This document shows positions 11,888-22,100 of a DNA stretch of 35,488 bases, piece after piece (within the stretch, counting starts at the first letter, position 1; each line of letters starts with the position of its first letter). A program made the position numbers and the translations under genes. The DNA is from Saccoglossus kowalevskii (Eukaryota; Hemichordata; Enteropneusta; Harrimaniidae). The stretch spans positions 253,923 to 289,410 of the forward strand of contig NW_003116455.1 in assembly GCF_000003605.2 (NCBI RefSeq), in the 5' to 3' direction. A model generated the notes under the pieces. It made no database searches. It was not told where the DNA came from and saw nothing but the letters and a program-made list of their open reading frames with translations.

Positions 11888-12137
11888 NNNNNNNNNNNNN
11901 NNNNNNNNNNNNNNNNNNNNNNNNNNNNNNNNNNNNNNNNNNNNNNNNNNNNNNNNNNNNNNNNNNNNNNNNNNNNNNNNNNNNNNNNNNNNNNNNNNNN
12001 NNNNNNNNNNNNNNNNNNNNNNNNNNNNNNNNNNNNNNNNNNNNNNNNNNNNNNNNNNNNNNNNNNNNNNNNNNNNNNNNNNNNNNNNNNNNNNNNNNNN
12101 NNNNNNNNNNNNNNNNNNNNNNNNNNNNNNNNNNNNN
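11888..12137. other. Assembly gap (250 N)
   Basis: Exactly 250 Ns fall inside the tandem core of the P1 element. The round number suggests an estimated gap, and the number of core units is unknown. Confidence 1.
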
Positions 12138-12454
12138 GCCGAAAATTGATTAATCATTATGCAAATTAGGTAATTAATATTGTACAGATTTTTACCCAAA
12201 ACTAATCACATCAAAGCATTAGTTTGGAGCACCTGTGTGCCAAGTTTCATCAAAATCCAATGTGTGGTTCTTTAGATATCGGTGGAACAGTCATGGAACA
12301 GCTAAAAATCAGCTAATTATCATGCAAATTAGGTAATTAATATGCATAGATTTTTACCAAAACCTAATCAAATCTGCGCATTGGCCCAGAGCATCTATGC
12401 ACCAAGTTTCATCAAAAACTGATGTATGGTGCTTGAGATATCAGTGGAACAGGC

Positions 12455-12456
<2 letters not shown>

Positions 12457-12489
<33 letters not shown>
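12457..12489. repeat. (AC)n microsatellite of element P1
   Basis: About 16 uninterrupted AC units between the tandem core and the conserved tail of P1. The two other copies have only short CA-rich remnants at this place. Confidence 0.95.
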
Positions 12490-12493
<4 letters not shown>

Positions 12494-12546
12494 GACACAC
12501 TAACTGCAAAGACTCCCTTTTTGTGCTTCGCACACGGGAATCAAAC

Positions 12547-13838
12547 ATGGCCATCACAAAAAACGAGCATGTGGAGTTCATATTAATTTTGAGAAGAATT
12601 AGCAAAAGTTGATTCGATAAAGATGAAAAACAAATTGATGTGCATAAGTCTTCCTTCCATTATGACTTATTTTTGTACATTTTGTGAAGTGGTTTCAAAT
12701 GATTATGGACGAGAACTCAAGACACTGCTGAGGACTAAGAAGACTTACTGTACCGGTAATAGGTGATGATTGTGGCAATTTCAATCAATCTTTGTATATT
12801 TATAATACTGTATACATTCTGTTACAGGTTCACATTTTTTCTCTTAAAATGATGGCTGCTGTTTTGTTTTTCTTACGACAGTATGTTCATCCCTATCCAT
12901 CTGGATCAAAGTTAATAGTGTGTAAAACCTTGATTTTTTTTTTAAGCTTAATCTAAATTAAGTGTTAATTTTGAAAACCAAAATAAATCTTATTTTTGTC
13001 TCATAGAATTCAACATCAATCAAGTCCTGCCAGCACATGACAATGAATTAAATGTTGATTCAGTTGCACTGTACGATGTGAGAATAGTTTCTGTATTCAC
13101 TAAATGCATTATTATTTTGATGACAGATCTGGCACTTAGAAGACCTAGGTGATTGATTGATACCACCTAAAATTTTACAAGAGCTAATCTCAAGCCATTT
13201 AATGTAGCAGAAGGGAAAATTTTATTTTTTTCTTAAAACGGTTATTTTTGACGTTAATGCAGCATCTTAGCTTTTCAAAAGAATGAAATTTCAGAAAGAC
13301 ACTGCCCAAATCAGTTTTTTTTCAAATGCTAACACAAATAACTGCAATTTCGTGGATATTTGCATAATGTTCATCCTTGGGATGGCTTACACGATATAAC
13401 AGTATACTCTGTTGACAATTTTGATATGACGAGTGATAAGCTTCCTGTCGCAAATATTGCATATTTATCCTAACGTCCATTTTAGCAGTACTGTTGGTTA
13501 AGACTTCAAAGAAATATGGTCATAACTTTGTGAATTTTTTCTTAAAGCATTTTTTTTATTGTGTTCTATTTTTTCAAGTCAATATTCCCTTGGGCTTTCG
13601 AAACATGTACGCTAAATTACAGTTCTGAATAAGACAACAAACAGAATGCTTATTCTAAAACGTCATCAAACCCTTCTCGCTACCTAGAATATAAATCAAC
13701 CTAGTACATTGGTACCCTTGTAGTACAGAGTGGAGTCAGATCATGATGAACTTTGGGGAAAAATTGGAATATCAACAAATCAAGATATTATGAATCGTTA
13801 GACGTCTTGTGCCGAAACACCATCTATTTGTCTGTAAA
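12547..13838. other. Intergenic sequence, nothing recognised
   Basis: AT-rich, with no supported exon, RNA gene or repeat structure. It lies between the repeat block and the Myb exon fragment. Confidence 0.6.
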
Positions 13839-13842
13839 ATGC

Positions 13843-13927
13843 CACAAAGGACAGACAGGTATCAACATCTCAACGCAGCATACATGAAAGAACAACATGA
13901 GGACGAGCCGCAGCCCCTTCCACAGAC
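13843..13927 (+). pseudogene. Duplicated fragment of a Myb exon
   Basis: These 85 bp match 5607-5691 of the Myb exon 5570-5749 at 83 of 85 positions, with no gaps. The homology stops abruptly at both ends, inside the exon, so no intron sequence or splice site came with it. An ATG at 13839-13841 is in frame with the Myb reading frame and would give a 36-residue ORF to a TGA at 13947-13949. Both mismatches change the amino acid (Thr to Ala, Glu to Gln). The simplest reading is a recent partial duplication with no function. Use as an alternative terminal exon is possible but no clear acceptor is seen. Confidence 0.85.
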
Positions 13928-13949
13928 AGATGTATTCAAGAGTTTGTGA

Positions 13950-15450
13950 GATGCATCATTTTAAAAGTTGAAATGAACATTCTCAACCATTTTTTCAGCA
14001 AGATATATTTTATTTGTAAACTGCAATGTCTAGATCTGCACAGCAGCTATCGCATACAAATTACAGAGACGCAGGTATATGTAACAATTTATAAGAATGG
14101 TCCATATAAACAAAAGTAGTAGCTAGTTCCAACTACTTGAGGGCATAGACATGCTTTTTTATCCTAAGTGTATAATATGCAACATTTACTCAACTATGCA
14201 ATCTCTATTATTTAACATTACAGCCTGTAAAACTATCAGTTTATAGCATTAGGCTTTTTTTATCCAGTTCAAATATTGGTCCACTTAATATGCAAATGTA
14301 AAAAAAAAAACAGTCCTTATTTGCTCCTCTCGCGAAATTAATAAATAGTAATCTGCAAATTTGTGATTATGAAATCTCAATCAATATCATGTGCACAAAT
14401 GTAGGAACATTATTTGTAACAGTACCAAAATAAACATGTATCAGGCAGCAACGTGTGGGTCGGCAAAGATTCTCAAGAATAAAATGGGTCTGAATAAATA
14501 ACATATTAACATGTACAAAATGCGCATGAAATGCTTAGAGAGTCTTGCCAAGAGTTTCCGTAAATTCGTTGTGATTGAGTTTTCAGCACTATCAAGTCAC
14601 AACCGAATTAAGATTTCTTTCTGGTAAAGCCATTAGGTTCTTTGTTTCATAATTCATTGGATTATCCTTGAATTCACGTTGTCGCAGTGTCCAAAAGAAC
14701 CAGAAGCAGAAGTTGTATTTAAGGTGCACCTGAAGCAGAATTCGAAACAGGATTTTTGCTGCCAACAGAAAAAAAACATACCGTAATGCTCGCTGAAAGG
14801 CAAAATATTTAACACTTGATCCTATACATATACAGGTACTTGCGATTACCATAACAACTGCATTACATGTAGGTTTAGGGCCCAATTTACTTCAAAATGC
14901 TTTCAAAAAAATTTAGATGACAGTATGAACAGTGGAAACATTGATTGATATGTCCCTATAGGGATCTTTTGATGTTGATTTCACCCAACTAATTCAATCA
15001 AGTAATGATGCACAAAAAAACAGTAAAAAAAAGTTGGCTGGCAATTTTGCTGTTTTAGTGTATAAAACATTATTACACCAGTCACAGTAATACTAAAATA
15101 GTGAATGTTAACCTTGTTGTTCTCTTACCATGGCAACTTACAATACATGCAGAAAACATTGTAAATGGTTTTATCACAAATTATACCTCAACACATCTAA
15201 CATCAATCTTGAATCAGGCTACAATAAACAAAAGAATTGAATTTGAAGGAACCCTTGTGTGCTGGAGGTTATGGCAGAAAGCATGAAGTAGATAAAGGAA
15301 ATGTTATTAAAACCTAACAAGAAGCTTGTGGTTTGAGATGTACACTGATCTGATCCACTGTATCAAAACTGATAATATAACAAAACTCTTTAAATACAGT
15401 ACAGCAAAAGAAATACATTTGATTTTGTATCTGAGGGAACATTGGCAGAT
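13950..15450. other. Intergenic sequence downstream of both genes
   Basis: AT-rich, with no exon recognised. A hydrophobic minus-strand open frame at 14592-14885 has no recognisable family and no gene signals. Some of this stretch could be distal GBE1 3' UTR. Confidence 0.5.
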
Positions 15451-15757
15451 CACTATTCTAATTAGGTGATTAATATACACAGAGTTCAAGCTGTAACTTA
15501 TCATGACACTGTAGAGTAACTCAGAGCAATCTAATCATGGCTCGCATAAATTAAAACAGGGTATCATCACAATAATTTATTCATGGCACAAAATAATTAA
15601 CATTAAAGAATTTCAAGCAAAAAACTAATTAGGTTTTTGAATTATCCCAGGATATCTTTCATTCAAAACTGACGAATAGTCAGTCAAGACACACATACAC
15701 ACAGACATGGTAACCACAAAGACTCCCTCTGTGTGCTAATTCACACATGGAAGTAAA
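15451..15757 (+). mobile_element. Pearl/HINE-like element, copy P2
   Basis: It contains the core (ctaattaggtgattaatata, then aaaactaattaggttttt) and the tail (cacaaagactccctct). The hairpin TGTGTG-CTAATT-CACACA is at 15730-15747, homologous to the P1 tail but with a different stem and loop. It lies within the likely GBE1 3' UTR, in the opposite orientation to that gene. Confidence 0.65.
15576..15581 (-). terminator. Candidate poly(A) signal for GBE1
   Basis: AATAAA on the minus strand, about 250 nt downstream of the GBE1 stop. It lies inside the P2 repeat. Other signals further on (for example near 14008) cannot be excluded. Confidence 0.4.
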
Positions 15758-15828
15758 AAATGGAGCGGTACGAAGACCACAGCACTGCAGGTAGCACATC
15801 AATGATTTAACAGATGAATTAATAGGTA

Positions 15829-18800
15829 TCATTCCACTTTAGCAAACACTACTGCCACTCGTGATGGTATGTATATCTGGAACAAAAGAGAAATAGAAAT
15901 GAAAAATAGTCTATATTAGTGTATATTACATCGTAAACAGGTGAAAATTGCTCAAGATGGCAGTGATGTTGTTGACACATGGTTGAGAACAACTTCATAA
16001 TAAGTGTTAAAAATTACTGCATGTTCCAAATTTGAAATTATGTGTTTTAGCAGTTTTACACACACAGTTACATACCATGAAAAAAAAAAAGTTTGAGCTT
16101 TTCTATTTTCTCTATTGCTCTAACTTATGCTGAGGACATACCCCCGGTAGATGCTATATGTCTATGGTCAAAATAGGTAATATTTTTATGGGTCAGTACA
16201 TGTATACAACAAATGTAAAAGTTGGTTTACATTCACTTTTATTTATATGATACACACTCCTGTTAATGGTGTATTTTTATTCCAAGTTAATAAAATTTCT
16301 AGCACAGTCAGATATGGCAGGTTATGCACAGTTTCTTATAGTTGTTTTTATCTATAAAATGCTATCGAGCCCCACTTACCAATAGTGAATGTTGTCTGTT
16401 ATTCCACTGTTCATTGAACGTGAAGTGATCTGTATTATGGTCAATTAGTTTATGGCCACCAAATTCTTCTGAATCACTGTCTAAAACTATTTTATATCTG
16501 AGAGAATATCACATCAAGGAAAAAGTATAAGATAATTGATTAATTTATCAAATTAAAACAAATGATTGAATCTTTCCAGCTTTGCAAAAGTAATGGTTGC
16601 TTATTATTATTCATAATAAGATTAATATTTACAATTATTAATTAGCATTCATAAGTTTCACCAATAAAATCTGTATTGAAGCCACATTCCTGATAGAAGT
16701 CGCACCCATTCTACTTGAAGAATGGAGAATCAATCATTCATCATTTCTCATATGTGTAGATGCTCTAATAGAAGCCACATCCCCTCTGATGCATTGTACC
16801 ATTTTAATAGAGGTTGCATCTTCTAATACAGATTTTACAGTACCTGTCTGCCAATTCATCTGTCCATCTTTTCATTTCATCTCAGACATGCATAAGCCAA
16901 TCAGATTCACCAGATCTATGAAGTTTCACACCCAGAATAAAGATGGCCGACCAGTGTCACATGACGACCAATGTGAAGATTTGTATTTTGTTACATAACA
17001 GATGAAATTAGATTTTTCATTAAAATATACAAGCAACCTGACAGTCGAAAAAACTCCTCTGCTTTAGCAGAGGGCAGTCTTGCAATAATAATTGCATGCA
17101 ACTACAATTGCCTCAACTCCTATGTTTCGATCTTATCACTGATAAGGATAAATTGAAGAGTACCCAAGTAGGGGATTTATCAACTCCGGTTGTCTGTGAA
17201 TTAGTAGAGTGTTCCCCTAATGTCACATATACCAAATATCAAAGCAATTGGAGGAGTGATTTTCAAGAAAAAGTCAAAAATAGCATTTTCACCAAAGGTG
17301 ACAAAAATATTCACTAAAATTGAAGAATTGAATATATATATCTTCTCTGAAAGTTCAAATCTTATAGAGGGTCCACCCAAAGTACTTATATACAAAATAT
17401 AAAACCAATCATAAAAAAAGTTGAAAATAAATTTCAACAAGAAGTTGTTTGAAAAAGAAAGTTGACGTAAGGAACAGACAATCACATATACCAAGAGCAA
17501 ATAAAGTAGAATAACAAAGGATACTTTCCTGGTGTGTGCACACCAACACGGTAATCAGAATAGCTCTGAGTAGGGTGGAAATTGAAAGCAAATAACAAGC
17601 CTGCTCTTTCAAATACAATTACTTTATCTGATTCATGTTTCGTACTGACATAGGCCTGAAAGAAAAATGTTGTAGAATATATGATGTCAACATTCTCTGG
17701 TTGCCAGGGAAGGAAACATTCATGATGAGTGATACATTTCACTAGTGCTAATTACTAAAATAACATCAATGAACCTTTAATATAAATGGCTGACGAAATC
17801 TCACTAAGAGTGAAAGGAACAGATGATTTATTTTCACCTATCATATTATCTCTTGTCGATTATGTTCACTGTAACCATGGTAATTGGAACAGTAGATATG
17901 ATCAACAGATCAGAATAGAACATTATTTGAGGGACAAAACACAAGTAACGTGGTAGTCTCACTTTCAACAAGATCTTGGCGGCCATTTTAACATCTAATG
18001 TTGATCTGAGATCCAAATAAAAGTGACCTTTTATTGTCTGATCACGCCCATGCATAAACTATACCCACATTGCAAGTATTTTTTGCTTTAACCTTTTTCC
18101 CACCATGACCAGTTCCCTCACAAATTCACAAAATAATCATAGTTCTATATTTTCCTTCAGAAGATTGAGACAAAATTAGCCACATTCTTTGCATAAAAAC
18201 TAAAATTCACTCAAATTTTGTCAAAATTACGATTTATTTCCTTCAGCGAAAATAGTGAAAATTAATTCCAAGCGAAAATAAAGTATTCTACAGTACATTA
18301 AAATGAACTATTAGAGGTGATCTTAAAGGAGCTTTAATAAACATACATTAAAGTAAACAATATGGAGAGGCACGTTACCGGTAAGTCTTAGTGGGATTGG
18401 CATGTCTTACCTGTGCACTTGACAACCATTGGTATTTATCTTCTAGTTCATTCATTGCTCTGTCAAAATTATTCAGATATTTGTATTTCAGGTTGTCATC
18501 ATCGAGGACATTCCACTGCCTCCTGGCATAGTGATAGCTGTTGTTGTTACCAGGACGGGGGAAATCCAACCACTCAGGATGACCAAACTCATTCCCTGTG
18601 TATAAAGATGTACGAATGGTAAGAGACTTTCAGAAATACAGCTGTGTTATTATAGTTGACAATTTGACAGTGAAAAACTTTCAATACAACCAAAACAGAC
18701 GAACTTGTCTTATTTAAAACTACTTTTAATTTCATGCAACATTTGTTGCAAATCAGAGTAAAAAAAAAACTTGTTAAAGTTTAAAGTTTCGAATATTCTT

Positions 18801-19150
18801 GTGCTAGTCGACACTTTTGCCATTTTTTGTTATTTTGGTGGCAACTAGTCTCCAATATTTTCATGAAGTTTATATAGTCCTCTTATGATATTATTGGTGC
18901 CAGAAATTTAACTTTTTATAATATATGTACACCATTGTAACCAGAGTATAATGCATCTTTGTAACCATGTTGTATGCATTGCTACCTGACGGGTGGCAAA
19001 ATGGTTAAAATAGAAAAAGTGTACATTCTGCCTGCTTGCCAGGTTCGTGGCATTTGTATTTGGGAGAATGACATTTTTTTCAAAGGGAACATAAAAACTG
19101 TCACATGTAATGTTCCAATCCACAGTGCCAGGGAACGATAGTATGATTGG

Positions 19151-19189
<39 letters not shown>

Positions 19190-22100
19190 ACAAACAAACA
19201 AAAAAATAAATAAATAAAACACTACCAAAACAAACAAACAAATAAATAAATAACACTGGCTAAACAAACAAACACTGCAAAAGGTATCAATGATGTCAAT
19301 CACTTTAATGACGTAAAACATGCTAGCATATCTTGAATGAAATGAAGTGGATTGGAAACAAACCATACCTATAAAATTGAGCCATGCTTCCCCACCAAGC
19401 GCATGAGTTATCAATCGTATCATCTTATGCAATGCAATGCCACGATCTATAATCATACTTGTCGGCGCCAACGTTGACATGTGAGTGTACATTTCCTTGT
19501 CCATTAACCAGAATGCTAATGTCTTGTCACCAACCAGCGCTTGGTCATGTGACTCGGCATAAGCAACAGTCTTTTCACCATGGCGTCGGTTTGTCAATGT
19601 GTGTACGATATTACCCAAGTTCCATTGGTCATCACTGAATTCTTTTAAGAGCTTCAAGAATGGAAAAAATAGCACAAAATGTAATGTTTGTAAGCAAATA
19701 TTAGGAGGGTTAGAAGTAAGTACTGATCAAGTATATGTTGAGTACAGGCAATTTATGCAAGACCTATAAAAAAAAAAAACACTTCTACGAAAAAATATAA
19801 TAATTGTAATTTCCACGACTGCTAGATATGAAATGAACATCATACACTGTGCAATATATCACATTTTCAACCAATCACCATGCATACATGAATACTCAAT
19901 ATTTGGATGTTAGATTGACCACATACCTTAATCCATTTATCAGGAATTGCCATTGCTAATCTGTAATCAAATCCTCCGCCACCTTCTTCTACCGGTCTAC
20001 ATAATCCAGGCATTCCAGAGACATCCTTGTCAAATAAAGAAATAGAATAGCAATGATATAACAATGAAATCATTGATTGCTTTGACCTAAATGTGCACCA
20101 TAGAATCATACAAACAACTTGAATCAAGAAAAATAATATATATAAGAACATGTTCTTGGCTACACATGTTTCCAAGCATACGGTAATACTCACAGATGTG
20201 CAAGAATGTAGCAGAGGTAATTCCATCAATATTGTACTATCTAAACAACATCAATGCTCAGAACACTGCTGGGTTTACTCTTCTTTCTCACAGTAAACTG
20301 AACAGACATATCAAGTCAGTCAGTCATGTAATGATTCTTAGAGAAAGTTAAAGATGATGCAAGTATATTTTATGGAAACCCACCACCATACCTTACGAAC
20401 TGATCATCAGATTTCAAGTTAAGCTCACATATTTATCCATACCTCGAAAAACTTTAATGTATGACATACTAAATGAGTTATTGTAGCCAAAAAAAGTTAA
20501 TAACAGAAAAGACAATGACAACGAAAACAATTTTTGCTTCACATCCATTTCTCTGAATCTATGATAAGGCGAAGTAAAAACAAAAGTAAGTTTAAATTGA
20601 ATAGAGAAACAAAACAATGAAAATAACATACATGACATATAAAATACTAAAATTGAAATCATCTTTCATCATTTTTGACTTTGTACACCGAAAGTGGTGG
20701 TCACTAGTCACATTAGACAGGTGCTCTTTATATACAGGTTACTTGCCTCAAGGTGGTCAATATGTGGTTTTTATTATAATAGGTTTTACTGTACTAAGTA
20801 CAATGAAATCAGTGTAAAACATGATTGATGACAAATTGGTTCTCCAGGTCTACTTTTGGGATAGGTTAAATTGATAGAGAAACACTGGCGTCCATCTCAG
20901 GATTGGATAAAAGCTTACAATTTATCAGGTATAATGTTCAGGAAATGTAGAAAGCAGTCAGATACTTGAATTTTGAATGGAAATTTCTCAGGCGACATAC
21001 AGACATAGCATGGATTTCCAGTTAAGGCCTGGATCAAAGTCACAGAGTTAGAGGACAGATGAAACAAGTCATTGAAAATGACACAGTCCCCATTCAATTT
21101 TTGAAAGTTCTCTTTATTCTAGTCATATTAAAGCGAAGGGATTGTTGCAAGCGTGTCCTTGAAACTTGAGTTCCAAGTGACAAATACAACAGATTGTTTA
21201 TTTACATCAAATTCGAACATGTGTTGCTAACGACCCCACCAGTTTAAGACATAGCAAAGAAAAACATAGATCACAAGTGAAAGTAAAACAAATTGAGGTG
21301 CATGTCTACGTTATTGCACTTACTAAAATTGTTTAAAGTATGTTTGAGAAAATGCAAGTTTGAGGATCAGAATGAGGCACTAAAATTACATTACCATTCA
21401 TCTCATGAATATGAATGTTTGTTGCCATGGTACATGCCCTACCATAAATCTTTACATAGGGCTTACAATGTTAACATATGTGTAATTATCGAATTTGAGA
21501 TTCTGGGATAGGGAATACAGCAATTGGAACTCTTTGTAATTTTCTGTGCGGAAGAAATTGTCATGGACATGTATCCTAACATGTACAATCTATGTACCAA
21601 ATTTGAATGAAAACTGATAAAGCATGTCCAAAATACGGCATTTTCAAAAAACAAGATGGCTGCCAGTCAGTCATTTTGAATCAAACCACTGAATGTGCAT
21701 ATGTCCCACATAAAGTACTAGGCACATGCAAAGAATGAACGGAATCGGTCCAAAGGATTCTGAATAATGACTCCGGATGCATCAGCTCAGGCATGTCTGA
21801 GAAGCAGTTGACATTTTAAAATATAACAAACATGGCTGCAAAGTGGACGTAAGTATATACAACATTATGTGCATACTTGAAGCATATAGGAACAAAAGTC
21901 CCCATTTCTGACTTTTGGGAACTAAAAATATGATGCTTCATATATACAGCCATCCATGTTGATGTCCCACCTACATAATAAATTCTGTGACATCTAAAGC
22001 TACCAAATGTCAATTCAGCTACAACATAATCTTAATTATGAGATTTAAATTTCTTACCTCAGATATAGTAACGCAGTAGGGATAAAATTTATGTAGCATA

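Larger units (their letters stand above)
10857..12546 (+). mobile_element. Pearl/HINE-like element with tandem core, AC tract and 3' hairpin (copy P1)
   Basis: A core unit around gcaaattaggtaattaatat recurs at 11569, 11701, 11844, 12161 and 12324, so the spacing is about 132-163 bp. Each core is followed by text like accaagt.tcat..aaa. The array then runs into an (AC)n tract (12457-12489), the block actaactgcaaagactccc and a hairpin TGTGC-TTC-GCACA (12522-12534). This left-array/microsatellite/right-tail layout resembles Pearl and other Helentron-associated non-autonomous elements. It contains the dispersed repeat 11235-11430 and a 250-base gap. Two shorter relatives are at 15451-15757 and 28386-28795. 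Confidence 0.7.
17656..18410 (-). other. GBE1 intron with degraded MITE sequence
   Basis: This intron holds the TTAA-type element remnant at 18088-18243, joined to a TACAGTA-ended fragment. The rest is unique-looking AT-rich sequence. Confidence 0.8.

Noticed and set aside
11885-12199. Open frame with a run of X
   Set aside because: It exists only because the assembly gap is translated through.
14592-14885. Minus-strand hydrophobic 97-codon open frame
   Set aside because: No recognisable domain, no splice or promoter context, and hydrophobic frames are common in AT-rich DNA.
18908-19368. Extension of the GBE1 exon into a Phe/Leu/Ile-rich frame
   Set aside because: The true exon ends at the GTATGG donor at 19368; the rest is intron and the TAAA microsatellite read backwards.
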